Shown here piece by piece: positions 11,301-18,672 of a stretch of DNA of 64,000 nucleotides. Positions within the stretch are counted from its first letter, which is position 1, and each line of letters starts with the position of its first letter. Source of the DNA: Lates calcarifer (taxonomy: Eukaryota; Chordata; Actinopteri; Centropomidae); NCBI RefSeq assembly GCF_001640805.2, contig NC_066838.1, forward strand, positions 3,875,101 to 3,939,100, written 5' to 3'. Both the position numbers and the translations under genes were made by a program. The notes beneath the pieces were generated by a model. That model saw only the letters and a list, made by a program, of their open reading frames with translations, was not told the DNA's origin and did not search any database.

Positions 11301-13584
11301 GTTTAGCACAGAGACAGGGAACAGAGTGAAACAGCTAGCCTAGCAGGCTATGTCCAAAGTTAAAAAATCTATCTTATTTATATTTATATTTATTTATATT
11401 TATTTATATTTATATTTATATTTATATTTATATTTATATTTTACAGGCAATGTCCAGTTCAACACCACAGAAAAGTGTGGAGGTTCCATTAAAGTCAGTT
11501 ACATTAAAAATACCTGGGAACATGTTTGCACCAAGGAACTTTCAGATACATTTAAGGAACAGCTATGTAAAAAGCTTGATTGTGTTGGTCTCAACACAAC
11601 ATACAGACCTTCTAAAAGAGAGCAGCTGGTAAATCTTTTTATTTCACCTTTTGCATGTTTGTAGTTTTTCCATGTTTGTTTTTTTTGTTTTTGTTTTTTT
11701 TTGGCAAGGTCTCATAATTCTGTGACCTCTATGTAATTAATGTGAGAATTTAAGTGAGTGAAATTATGTTTCACTACATGTTGTTTTTATAATTCATTCA
11801 GCCTGACAAATTTCTATTGTTTTGTATGGGTGCATGAAAAGGAATTACTCTAAAGACAAGTTTAAATTTGATTAAAGGTCTCAAGCATAGGCCTGGAATG
11901 CACTGATGATCACATGGACATTAGACACTGTCTCAACTCAAACTTGTCTTGTGAAGGAGTAAAACCAGCTGAGGTCTTCTGCAAAGGTAACCAAAACCAC
12001 AATCCTTTCCCAGTAAGCCAGGCTTGTTTCCAAAATATTAATTCAGTTTTTGTATAGGAATCAGCTTTTTATATTCTGTTTAATTTAACATATTGCTGCT
12101 TTGATCAAGATGGATCAGAAAAATGAAAAGAAAGATGAATCAAGAAACAGCCCCACTCTCTGTGTAAATGTAGAATAAGTAATATCGCTGTGTTTGATTT
12201 CAGGGTATAAGGCCCACACACCCCCCAAAAAGGAGTCCAAACCTGTCCCTGTAGTGCCTATCATCCTGGGAGTAGGATTGTTTTTGGTTCTGGTGATATT
12301 GATTGTTATATTTGTACGGATCTACACTGTCAAGAAAGCCAAGAATGCCATGAATGACCCATGTGAGTATTTTACTCTTTTACACCTATGTTATGCTAGT
12401 TGCTATTGCTTCATTTAAAATTAAATACTGAATGATCCTGATCATCTTGGTGTAATGAAATGCAGTGGAGCCATTTTGCCACAAGGGGCCAGTCTTTCTG
12501 CATGCTGTCCAAATTAGACTACTCTACTATATACTGTGTATGACCATTTACAATAATGGCATCATTTATGCTTTTTTTCCCCAGAATTTTTCAGCACATT
12601 GGGAATTCTTAGATTTAGATTTAAATGGCTGTATATCAGTTCTGCCCACTAACACTTACAAAGTACTGAATTAGAGCAAACAATCTTTAAAACCAAATCA
12701 GGATTGTAATATGTGCATGTGTTGTGCTCTGTTTCTCTGTCTCTTTTGCTGTTCTCTACTGCATTAGCACCAGACAGTTTGTCAGTTACCAGTAAATGTC
12801 TAATGCTGTTTTGTAGCAAGAATGCTGTCAAGAAAAGAAGTAGAGTTTGAAAGTGGTGACTATGAGGATGTCACAAGCAAAGAAAATGAAATGGAGGACC
12901 TCAGTCGTGGCAGTAAGTCTAAAAATATATTCATTTTTTATTTTATTTGTAATTATTTTTAATTATTTTAAATTTGATTTTTTTTAGACAATGCAAAAAA
13001 GGGAATCCCAGTCACAGGCTGCACCTTGTCCTTAATTATGTATCACAGATAATATTATTACTAATTATTTGCTGTTGCTTATGCAGGGTTCAGATCAGAG
13101 GCTGAAGTCATGATGGAGACCGACGCACGGAGCACTTCCTCTTTTCCTTATGATGATATTGATGAAGCAGCTGAGGCTCAGCCCCTGACCTCTCAGGCTG
13201 CCACTGCCGGTGCCTCTAGAGACATCCATGAAGATGCCCTCAATAAAAGTGATGGAAAGTTTAGAACCAGTCCAATCTCATCTTTTTCACACTTTTTTCA
13301 AACTCCAATTCAAATATTTTCTCACTAAATTCTCACATTGTCAGCAATCAGACTAACTGAAATTTAACATACAGCTGTTTTTCCTCCTGTTAGATGGGGT
13401 GACCTATGAGGTGGACGACCCACAGGAGAATTATGACGACATTGAAGCTAGTTCTGAGATCACACAGACCAAAGCTGAAGTCCACAACAGCCCCGTAACC
13501 ACACCTGAAAGTGAGAGTGCAGTGGTACCACCGGGATTGGTGCCGGGTGATGTGGACTACCTAGTCCCGGGCCAAGATGGGTGA
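2294..13584 (+). CDS. Multi-domain SRCR membrane receptor (CD5/CD6/WC1/CD163-like), 19 coding exons
   Basis: Coding exons by my reading: 2294-2351, 3617-3937, 4044-4145, 4697-4911, 5013-5192, 5379-5533, 6165-6318, 6599-6916, 7917-8219, 8471-8767, 9495-9803, 10057-10347, 10729-11004, 11447-11628, 11878-11986, 12204-12362, 12817-12912, 13087-13248, 13394-13584. The order is signal peptide, eleven SRCR or SRCR-like domains, one transmembrane helix, and a cytoplasmic tail with several tyrosine motifs. Each domain shows a C-x-G start, the C-x(4)-C-G centre and a final x-C-x-G at the exon end. Phases agree across all junctions except exon 4, which carries two apparent one-base insertions. With those discounted the protein is about 1291 residues; skipping exons 3 and 4 leaves an in-frame product of about 1186. 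Family members bind microbial or cell-surface ligands on leukocytes or epithelia. The exact orthologue is uncertain. The frame damage could mean a decaying gene, a skipped exon or a sequencing error. Confidence 0.88.
2824..2877. repeat. (ATA)n microsatellite in SRCR intron 1
   Basis: About ten ATA/AAT units are followed by interrupted ATA/ATG units. It lies within the 1.27-kb first intron. Confidence 0.9.
3617..3937 (+). CDS. SRCR gene exon 2: SRCR domain D1
   Basis: This is a complete SRCR domain in one phase 1-1 exon, with acceptor GCCCAG and donor GTGAGT. It starts D-K-H-R-L-I-L-E-G and contains P-C-E-G-H-V, V-V-C-R-S-T-H-C-G-K, V-W-L-N-E-V-R-C-S-G, L-E-E-C and K-I-K-C. It has six cysteines. 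The cysteine before the conserved tryptophan (C2) and its partner near the end (C7) are both absent (G-Y-V-G-D-K-N-W; I-S-V-Y-R-K-E-T), so one whole disulfide is missing. Confidence 0.88.
4044..4145 (+). CDS. SRCR gene exon 3: first third of SRCR domain D2
   Basis: The acceptor is CTTCTAG and the donor is G|GTAAGA, with phase 1 at both ends. It encodes I-S-L-E-G-S-R-C-A-G-V-V-Q-Y and then Y-F-C-A-D-S-W-G, which is the N-terminal strand of an SRCR domain up to the conserved tryptophan. The domain must finish in the following exon. An intron immediately after D-S-W-G is unlike most other domains of this gene, which sit in one exon. Confidence 0.8.
4697..4911 (+). CDS. SRCR gene exon 4: rest of domain D2, apparently frameshifted twice
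   Basis: Read from acceptor ATAAAG in phase 1, the exon gives K-D-E-Y-N-F-L-C, continuing the domain with exactly eight residues between tryptophan and cysteine. The expected E-N-S-D-C-G-K-S follows only if one G (near 4722) is ignored. The next stretch has M-K-I-D-C-T-N and W-S-V-C-N-W-E-R, but the closing T-C-Q-D-P-A-S-V-I-C-T-G is in a third frame, implying one extra A in GAAAC near 4877. The donor is AG|GTAACA. The length of 215 is two more than a multiple of three, as two insertions predict. The exon may be dead, skipped or misread. Confidence 0.7.
5013..5192 (+). CDS. SRCR gene exon 5: shortened SRCR domain D3
   Basis: This is a phase 1-1 exon of 180 bases with acceptor AAACAG and donor G|GTAATT. 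It encodes about 60 residues: L-Q-L-K-G-D-A-S-N-V-C-S-G, then E-W-C-Q-R-M-N-C-G and T-N-L-T-C-T-G. It has only four cysteines and lacks the segment that normally carries C5, C6 and C7. The remaining cysteines fit the C1-C4 and C3-C8 pairs of group B domains. The reading frame is intact, so the domain is shortened, not broken. Confidence 0.78.
5379..5533 (+). CDS. SRCR gene exon 6: first half of SRCR domain D4
   Basis: The acceptor is CTCCACAG (phase 1) and the donor is AGA|GTGAGT (phase 0). It encodes V-T-V-V-L-K-D-N-N followed by K-C-Y-G-E-V-H, Y-A-V-C-G-S-T-W, E-V-V-C-K-E-L-G-C-G-R. This is the N-terminal half of a canonical eight-cysteine SRCR domain. The intron falls directly after the central C-G-R, so the exon depends on exon 7 for a fold. 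Confidence 0.88.
6165..6318 (+). CDS. SRCR gene exon 7: second half of SRCR domain D4
   Basis: The acceptor is TTCTTCTAG in phase 0 and the donor is G|GTGAGA in phase 1, exactly complementing exon 6. It encodes V-I-M-D-N-V-N-C-L-G-N-E-S-S-L-W-H-C and ends H-R-C-S-S-I-A-Y-V-V-C-S-G. This is the best-conserved SRCR half in the gene. Together with exon 6 all eight group B cysteines are present. It shows no frame damage. Confidence 0.9.
6599..6916 (+). CDS. SRCR gene exon 8: SRCR domain D5
   Basis: This is a complete phase 1-1 domain exon with acceptor GGTACAG and donor G|GTGAGT. Key motifs are G-K-C-A-G-R-V-E-I, S-V-C-K-E-M-E-C-G-K, P-V-K-C-N-K and V-G-V-I-C-E-G. It has six cysteines: C2 before the tryptophan (R-Q-V-R-K-D-S-E-W) and its partner C7 are both missing, as in D1, D6 and D9. 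Confidence 0.9.
7917..8219 (+). CDS. SRCR gene exon 9: SRCR domain D6
   Basis: This is a complete phase 1-1 exon with acceptor CTTTTCAG and donor G|GTAATG. Motifs include V-I-F-L-E-G, S-C-S-G-K-V-V-I-E, I-V-C-Q-Q-I-H-C-G-N, Y-Y-C-S-D, L-F-E-C and A-T-V-T-C-S-G. It has six cysteines, with the C2-C7 pair absent. Several N-x-S/T sequons (N-N-T, N-E-S, N-A-S) suggest heavy N-glycosylation. Confidence 0.9.
8471..8767 (+). CDS. SRCR gene exon 10: SRCR domain D7, atypical cysteines
   Basis: This is a complete phase 1-1 exon with acceptor CACAACAG and donor G|GTAATT. Motifs are E-T-C-W-G-N-V, G-G-V-C-A-D-S-W, L-L-C-K-S-L-D-C-G-N, N-I-C-T-Q and Y-V-V-C-S-G. The C5 and C6 positions are both empty (around S-L-H-P-T-N and S-S-I-V-L). 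Two extra cysteines, V-C-F-G-G-K-C, sit in the N-terminal strand four residues apart. The likely fold is SRCR with a changed disulfide set. Confidence 0.88.
9419..9455. repeat. Poly(A)/(GA) run in an SRCR intron
   Basis: About 25 A residues are followed by GA repeats, ending about 40 bases before the acceptor of exon 11. On the minus strand it would read as a pyrimidine tract. Confidence 0.9.
9495..9803 (+). CDS. SRCR gene exon 11: SRCR domain D8
   Basis: This is a complete phase 1-1 exon with acceptor TGTAACAG and donor A|GTATGT. It contains D-K-C-V-G-N-V-V-V, L-P-V-C-T-N-A, A-M-C-E-A-L-E-C-G-Q, E-L-Q-C-S-S, L-K-S-C, S-T-C and V-L-Q-C-N. All eight group B cysteines are present, although the tryptophan after C2 is replaced. 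The intron just upstream ends in a long poly-A/GA run (9420-9455). Confidence 0.9.
10057..10347 (+). CDS. SRCR gene exon 12: SRCR domain D9
   Basis: This is a complete phase 1-1 exon with acceptor TATCTTAG and donor G|GTAAAA. It starts M-T-V-S-E-T-C-S-G-I-V and has F-D-G-W-T, R-L-C-K-D-L-E-C-G, F-N-C-T-Y, I-W-D-C and L-S-I-D-C-R-G. It has six cysteines, with C2 and C7 both missing. Like the later domains it begins T-V-S-E-T-C, suggesting D7, D9, D10 and D11 arose by tandem duplication. Confidence 0.88.
10535..10640 (+). repeat. Half copy of a TAGCTTAGC inverted-repeat element in an SRCR intron
   Basis: The sequence from TAAATATGAAGCTACAGC through CTTAGCATAGCATAATGAC resembles the left arm of the fuller copy at 14263-14760. 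Only one arm is present. It lies in the intron between exons 12 and 13. Confidence 0.6.
10729..11004 (+). CDS. SRCR gene exon 13: SRCR domain D10
   Basis: This is a complete phase 1-1 exon with acceptor CTCCCTAG and donor G|GTAAGT. It contains R-V-T-L-S-E-K-C-G-G, I-Q-V-C-D-T-H-W, M-I-C-Q-E-Q-N-C-S, H-V-S-C-D-D, G-Q-C-K, G-K-C-A and S-V-N-C-V-G. All eight cysteines are present, but the glycine after the central C4 is replaced by serine. At about 92 residues it is slightly short for the family. Confidence 0.88.
11285..11352 (+). repeat. Short TAGCTTAGC-element fragment in SRCR intron 13
   Basis: ATTAGCTTAGTTTAGCAC followed by a GAAACAGCTAGCC block resembles the arm of the 14263-14760 element. 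It is truncated and is followed by the TTTATA repeat. Confidence 0.5.
11374..11441. repeat. TTTATA-type repeat next to the exon 14 acceptor
   Basis: Tandem TTTATA and TTTA units run to within about five bases of the TTTTACAG acceptor, taking the place of a normal polypyrimidine tract. Confidence 0.9.
11447..11628 (+). CDS. SRCR gene exon 14: first part of SRCR domain D11
   Basis: The acceptor is TTTTACAG (phase 1) and the donor is CTG|GTAAAT (phase 0). It encodes T-E-K-C-G-G-S-I-K-V, E-H-V-C-T-K-E-L, Q-L-C-K-K-L-D-C-V-G and Y-R-P-S-K-R-E-Q-L. This is the N-terminal part of the membrane-proximal domain. The sequence before the acceptor is almost entirely a TTTATA-type repeat, so the polypyrimidine tract is unusually A-rich. 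Confidence 0.85.
11878..11986 (+). CDS. SRCR gene exon 15: end of SRCR domain D11
   Basis: The acceptor is ATTAAAG in phase 0, with a poor pyrimidine tract, and the donor is G|GTAACC in phase 1. It encodes V-S-S-I-G-L-E-C-T-D, I-R-H-C-L-N, N-L-S-C-E-G and E-V-F-C-K-G. With exon 14 it gives all eight cysteines. The phase 0 split recalls D4, but it lies about 15 residues further along the domain. Confidence 0.83.
12204..12362 (+). CDS. SRCR gene exon 16: stalk, transmembrane helix and stop-transfer
   Basis: This is a phase 1-1 exon with acceptor GATTTCAG and donor T|GTGAGT. A proline/lysine-rich stalk (T-P-P-K-K-E-S-K-P-V-P) leads into a helix of about 22 hydrophobic residues that includes I-I-L-G-V-G-L-F-L-V-L-V and I-V-I-F-V. 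The positively charged R-I-Y-T-V-K-K-A-K follows. The receptor is therefore a type I membrane protein with no charged residue inside the helix. It would not be expected to pair with DAP12-type adaptors by the usual charge mechanism. Confidence 0.92.
12817..12912 (+). CDS. SRCR gene exon 17: cytoplasmic tail, first tyrosine motif
   Basis: This is a phase 1-1 exon with acceptor TTTTGTAG and donor A|GTAAGT. It encodes the juxtamembrane tail, with F-E-S-G-D-Y-E-D-V-T-S-K-E. The acidic D-Y-E-D-V is a candidate phosphotyrosine or Y-x-x-V sorting motif, similar in style to CD6/WC1 tails. It is short (32 codons), rich in Glu, Asp and Ser, and easily missed on length alone. Confidence 0.88.
13087..13248 (+). 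CDS. SRCR gene exon 18: cytoplasmic tail, second tyrosine motif
   Basis: The acceptor is TTATGCAG and the donor is A|GTGATG (weak), phase 1-1. It encodes S-F-P-Y-D-D-I-D-E-A-A-E-A-Q-P-L and ends D-A-L-N-K. The P-Y-D-D-I motif resembles the Y-D-D-I/V repeats in CD6 and WC1 tails. Because the exon is phase 1-1 it can be skipped, or joined to a different downstream exon, without a frame change. Confidence 0.87.
13394..13584 (+). CDS. SRCR gene exon 19: C-terminal tail and stop
   Basis: The acceptor is CTGTTAG in phase 1, and the stop TGA is at 13582-13584. It encodes V-T-Y-E-V-D-D-P-Q-E-N-Y-D-D-I-E and ends G-D-V-D-Y-L-V-P-G-Q-D-G. The three tyrosines, Y-E-V-D, Y-D-D-I and Y-L-V-P, lie in an acidic, proline- and threonine-rich tail. 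The stop overlaps a donor-like GGGTGAGC, but splicing there would leave phase 2, and no matching acceptor is apparent. Confidence 0.9.
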
Positions 13585-13611
13585 GCCAAAACTAGGTTTA
13601 AAACCCACTGA

Positions 13612-13726
13612 AATAAAATCAAATCTGACAAAGTGGATCACCCCCTTATAAAATCCAAATTACCAACAGAGAAAGAGTATTTAGGTATTTTATACAGCTG
13701 ATATTTGCCAAAGTGCTTAAAATAAA
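13612..13726 (+). terminator. Candidate poly(A) signals of the SRCR gene
   Basis: AATAAA occurs at 13612-13617, 28 bases after the stop, and again at 13721-13726. The first would give a very short 3' UTR. The second, followed by A-rich and then GT-containing sequence, is the more usual arrangement. The choice cannot be made without transcript data. Confidence 0.4.
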
Positions 13727-13978
13727 TGTAAGAAATAATACAAAAATGTAATGTACAAAAACAAAACAAAAAACATGATTAAACAAGTTGAATTATGCAT
13801 TTTCAGTCAGAAAACATAATCTGATTGTTCACTGCTCGTTAGTCTACCTGCCAGCAAGGTGAAGCTTTATCAGCTTTATCTCTCATTTTACATGAGCGTG
13901 TATGAGTAATTGTAAAAAATATTGGCCTTCCATCAAATCAAAGATGAGGAAAATGAGCAGTTTCTTTTTGTCCAAAAG

Positions 13979-14004
13979 TAAATAATAATAATAATAATAA
14001 TAAT
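13979..14004. repeat. (AAT)n microsatellite
   Basis: About eight AAT units lie downstream of the SRCR gene. Confidence 0.9.
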
Positions 14005-14262
14005 TTTTAATTTAAAATCTTCACCCAGCTGCTGATTGTATGGCTTTGAATGAATGAATGTTTTTGATTCAACATCAACTTCAATGCATCAAACACATTA
14101 ATCTATTGACAAGAGAGATCAATAATGAAATAAATGTTAAGAGTCAAACTCCTTGTAAGTCAGCTGATACAACTCAGGTCATATTGTCATATGTGTACAT
14201 TATATAGCTCCAAGTTTATAGGCTTTATAAGAATTTATAGGTTTTACTGTCACATTCATGTT

Positions 14263-14760
14263 TTTTAAAGAAATAGTTGTGATGAGTTAGATGAGAAGGC
14301 TGATACCACTGTATGGTAAATATGAAGCTAAGCAGCCAGCAGCCCGTTAGCTTAGCCTAGCAAAAAGGCTGGAAATGCGGAAAAACAAGCCCTGTTCACA
14401 GATAAGGAAATCCTGCTTCAAAGACCTTGAAAGCTCAGGACTTAATATGTTATGTCTCATTTCAATCTGTAAAAACAAGTGTATTGACAAATTATAGTTT
14501 TATGGGGGATTATATACTGGACTGTTTCTTACTGTGTAATTAATTTTTAAGCTTAACTTTTGTACAAATTAAATAAACAAGAGATACAGTGATAATTAGT
14601 GAACTTTAAAGGTGCTGCTTGGCAGATTTTGTTACTTTTGGACAGAGCCAGGCAAGCTGTTTCCCCCTGCTTCTAGTCTTTATGCTAAGCTAGGTTAACT
14701 GACTTTAGGCTCTGCCTTCATACTGTGTGCTGTCTTGTCATCTGTTATTGTCTTAGTGAC
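14263..14760 (+). mobile_element. MITE-like element with long inverted ends (TAGCTTAGC family)
   Basis: The left end (TATGGTAAATATGAAGCT ... TTAGCTTAGCC) and the right end (TTTATGCTAAGCTAGG ... CTTCATACTG) are imperfect inverted copies of about 80 bases. Between them lie the typical ATATACTGGACTGTTTCTTA and TTTTGGACAGAGCCAGGCAA blocks. No coding frame is present, so it would depend on another element for movement. I recognise this as a very common teleost repeat; a family name cannot be given. Confidence 0.7.
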
Positions 14761-17593
14761 TTCCTGAATGAAATTTTATAAATAATATAAATATTAGACT
14801 TTTTGCACATACCAAGAAGAGGTCAGAACTGTAATGACAATGTAGGCGTTGTCAAACTTGGAAGTAGAGCATTTAAATTTAAGACTTTAATATCTAATTT
14901 CTTTTTCATGTTCAGTTATTTGTGATAATTGTAAACTTGCTGTATGTCTTGCTATTTCATGTTTCACTTCAGAATTAAATTCAGTCAGTTAATCAGTTAC
15001 ACTGTCTTGTGGCGCAATGTGGAGCAATGAAAAACACTGCTCTACTGAAGAAGCCTTTAAAATGAATATGTTTAGCATGTGTAAGCCTTGTGTGTTAATA
15101 GCAGCTTTGTACTGAAACAACATTAAATTTTTTATCAAGACATTTTGTTTGCTCTGTGTTCAGACTTTTAGGATTTAATCCTCTACTTGCATCTAATGAT
15201 CCCTCTGAGACTTTTGGAAATGGCTCAGATGTTGAGTATCAAACTGTATGTTATATATGTTATATAGTTTGATACACAGCACAATAAGCCGTTTTCTTCA
15301 CAAAGCAACGTATGTAGATTGACTCAAGTTACAGAGATTCAGTGCAGATCTTTTCTTGAACAATGCAGTAATATTTAATATATGTTTCAAGTTATTATTA
15401 AGTTGTTTTGAATGTATTTATTTAAATGTATTGATTTATTATTAATTATTACTTTGCAGCACTGTCCCCAGGTGACAAAAAAAATATCCAAATGCTCTGA
15501 TTCCATTCAAAACATTTCAAATACAGTTTCATCTCTAAGTACTTTAACATTCTCTATAATCACTTAAACATTTCCCCTCAGTGGTCAAGACATTTGAGAG
15601 CAGCTGCTCGCTACAAATGTTAACATGAGTAAGGCCATCCATAAGAGACTGACAGACATGCTAGTGCTGCTTTTAAGAGATTGACAGATCTGCCAGAGCC
15701 TCACATGTTTAGTCAGAAGTTAGCCAAGGGCCACTGAGATCACAGAGCCAGCAATACACCCAAAGGGACTAATTTGTAAGCAGCAGCCCTCGTATGATAT
15801 GTAAACATCACACCCAGCTTCGCTGTCAGGGGCCCTGCTGAGGGATCATGATGTAGGATTAAGTCTGCTGTGTGGCTGAAGCTGAAATAGATAAAACAGA
15901 GACATGGTGATCTGTATGTGAAAGACGTAACGTTTTCATTCTGTCTCAGGTTCCATTTATCTACAGCAGGACCCTGTGGGACCAGGGAAAACTCAAAGGG
16001 CTTAAGCATTGTGTTGTTTACTTGAATTTGTAGGATTAGAATAGGAAATCCTCATTGTTGACAACAGAATTGATCTCTGGTTAGTACTCTCTTAGTGTTC
16101 TGGAGAGCCAGGTGTAACCTGGTATTAAAGAATCATTCCAGTCTTAACATTGTTTAGCCCTTAGCCAAGAATCATGTTTTCTGTATCTTTTTCAAAATTA
16201 TACCATTGTTTCAAGCTATGCTATGCTGTGGTACTGAGAATGGCAATAGTCAAGTTTCCAACATGGGGTGGTGTGGGTGGGGGGTCCCTCTCACTTTTCA
16301 TAGGCCTATTTTTGTCCCCTACCCTTTAGTACTTTTGGGTTGATTTCCAGGCTCTAAAGATGCATCCAAAGATGTAAATGTAAATACAACATTATCTATC
16401 ATAGAAGGTCTCTATCCAGGAAACTAAACACAACTTATGTTGGATTAGTGCATTAAAATACAGAGGCTTATATTTTATTACTATTTTTTTAAATTTATTT
16501 TGTTGTTTGTTTGTACTACCTACACTACCTACCTATTATGAATTTTATTTTCATCATGTCCCCACCACTTAAAACATGTGCCCTTGGCAAAGTTGGTTTA
16601 CCAATCTGGTCCAGAGAGAAATAGGGGTTGATATATAGAGGTTGATATTTGAGGTTTTCAGTGAAACGTCTTGGCAACTCTTGGATGGATTGCTATGAAA
16701 TTTGGCAGAGAAGTCCATGCCTCACTTAGTGTTTAGTGCTAATCAGTAAATAATAGCATGCTAGCATACAGAATGAAGATTTTTAACTTGGTAAACATTG
16801 TACCTTCTAAACATCATCACAGAGAAACAAGCATGGCTTTTAGAGTGTGCATTTAATCTTAGCCCTCATTTATTTTAACATGGAGACACTAGATATACTG
16901 GTACTGGTACTGATGCTCAATTGCTGGATTGGCAACTGAAATCCAAGAGTGAAATCACCCAAATCAGCTTAGACAAAATGTTCTACTCTTGTAAAGTGGC
17001 TTCAAAAACAAATTAATTTAGTAGATTGTTGCAGCTTGTATGGTAACATATCGTATCAGAACGAATATGTCAGAAGACTTGTTGATAGCAACAGAGAAGA
17101 TGAGACTATTTTATCAATGTAAATACTATGAAGCAGTGATCTCCATTGAGACATTTTAATAGATTTAATCAGATTTTATTGGATATAGTGTGACAGATTA
17201 TCACGGACAATTACGTCAATAAGGATGTAGGATCCTTCTTAATAGAGGATCTTTAACACAGCTCAGCTTTATCTGACGTGAGATGTCAGTTTTAGTTTGA
17301 ATCATCTTTTAACTTTTGACCAAATGTTCATAACTTCATGTTTGAAGTATTCATCAGAAACCTTGTGATCTGTGTCCTCTGCTGGCTGTGGGTCTTATGG
17401 TCCTAATTTGTTGATTAATGTTGATCAAAGTTTCTTTAGCCACCTGATGCTGGCTTTTTATGGAAGAAACAGACAGACGAGCCCTCAGCAGGGAGAAAGG
17501 CCCCAGTTGTGGTGATTTTCCATAACAGAGTGGTATTATTAATAGTTCTACCATGTGCATGGTGTCATCCAGAAAGCCAGGGTATCTTGTCTA

Positions 17594-17595
<2 letters not shown>
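14761..17595. other. Intergenic DNA between the SRCR gene and the orphan exon
   Basis: No exon with convincing splice sites and coding character was found. It holds an old repeat copy at about 16625-16860. Minus-strand frames at 15740-16009 and 17354-17560 look like chance. Confidence 0.5.
16625..16860 (+). repeat. Dispersed repeat (GGATGGATTGCTATGAAATTTGG family), copy 1
   Basis: The blocks TTGGATGGATTGCTATGAAA, TTAGTGTTTAGTGCTAATC and GTAAACATTGTACC match, in order, the same blocks in other copies in this window (24540, 30385, 54680, and inverted at 57760). It is non-coding and diverged. Confidence 0.65.
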
Positions 17596-17597
<2 letters not shown>

Positions 17598-17634
<37 letters not shown>

Positions 17635-17676
17635 GTATGTCTGTGTGTGTGTGTGTGTGTATGTGTGTATGTGTGC
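17598..17676. repeat. (TC)n then (TG)n compound microsatellite
   Basis: About 16 TC units are followed after a short gap by about 10 TG units and ATGTGTG variants. The apparent serine/leucine- and cysteine/valine-rich frame here is repeat translation. Confidence 0.92.
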
Positions 17677-18672
17677 ATTTCCCTGTGAGTGTGAGAAAAG
17701 CAAACAAGAACACTAAGAGTCTTATTTCAACATGTGTTCCATTCATAACAGCAACAAATCATACTATGAAGATGTCCCATGACCTCCTGTAATGAAATCT
17801 CCCAGTTCAGATAAGAATTATTAACAGATCCAGAAGCACTAAAATAGTATAAATACTGGATTATAAAACCATGTTCAGTACACCCCAAGTGAATGTCTGA
17901 TTGTGGTATTGTCCAGTCTCTCTTTATTTTTCCAGAAAGGCATGTCAAGTATGCCAAAAGTGATAGAAAATGGCCCTGTCCACAAGAACATGCATCTGTC
18001 TATTACAGCGAATGATGACTTAATAATGTAGTGCTGAAGTACTCTAGCATCAGAAACGTGACAGCTGTGTACTCCAGATAAGATGAAGGGGAAAGTCCAT
18101 GACCACAGTGCCTTTCATAACAGCACAAAACCATCTTCATTTGGTGGGCTAAGGAAATCATGTGATGATAAGACTAATGATTCTTGTGTAGATGTAGTTT
18201 CCTGGAAATTATACTTACCTCTTATCTCTAGTCTACCATGAAGAGTTTGTAGAGTTAGACTTAACAGGAAATCTCACACTTGCGCAATTAAAAAAGGTTT
18301 GCATTTAAAAGTAAAAAAGAATTAAATGTGTTCTCTTTTTTGCATGCAAGATAAAACTCTTAAAGACCATAGGACCAATACACCGGTTCTAATGTTACAC
18401 AGAATAGGTATGCATAACATTATTAATCTTTTTAAACACAGGGTCTGTTAAGTGTGTGAACACCAACACAGATAATTTGGGAGTCAAATGCCAACAGCAG
18501 CTTTGTGGTTGGATTTGCTTTGGTTGTATTAGTGTGACCTGGATGTGCAGTCAGGTCCAGGGGTCAGCAGAAAGATGACTTTGGTTAGTCTAATGCCCTA
18601 AATATGCTATAAAGCATGATGGGAGCAAGTAGGTTCAGACCTTGGGCCAAGTTTGATGTCTGCCCTCCACAG

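Noticed and set aside
13581..13586. Donor-like GGGTGAGC at the SRCR stop, suggesting a further exon
   Set aside because: It would end in phase 2. The only good downstream acceptor (18673) then meets a stop after two codons, so the stop at 13584 is kept.
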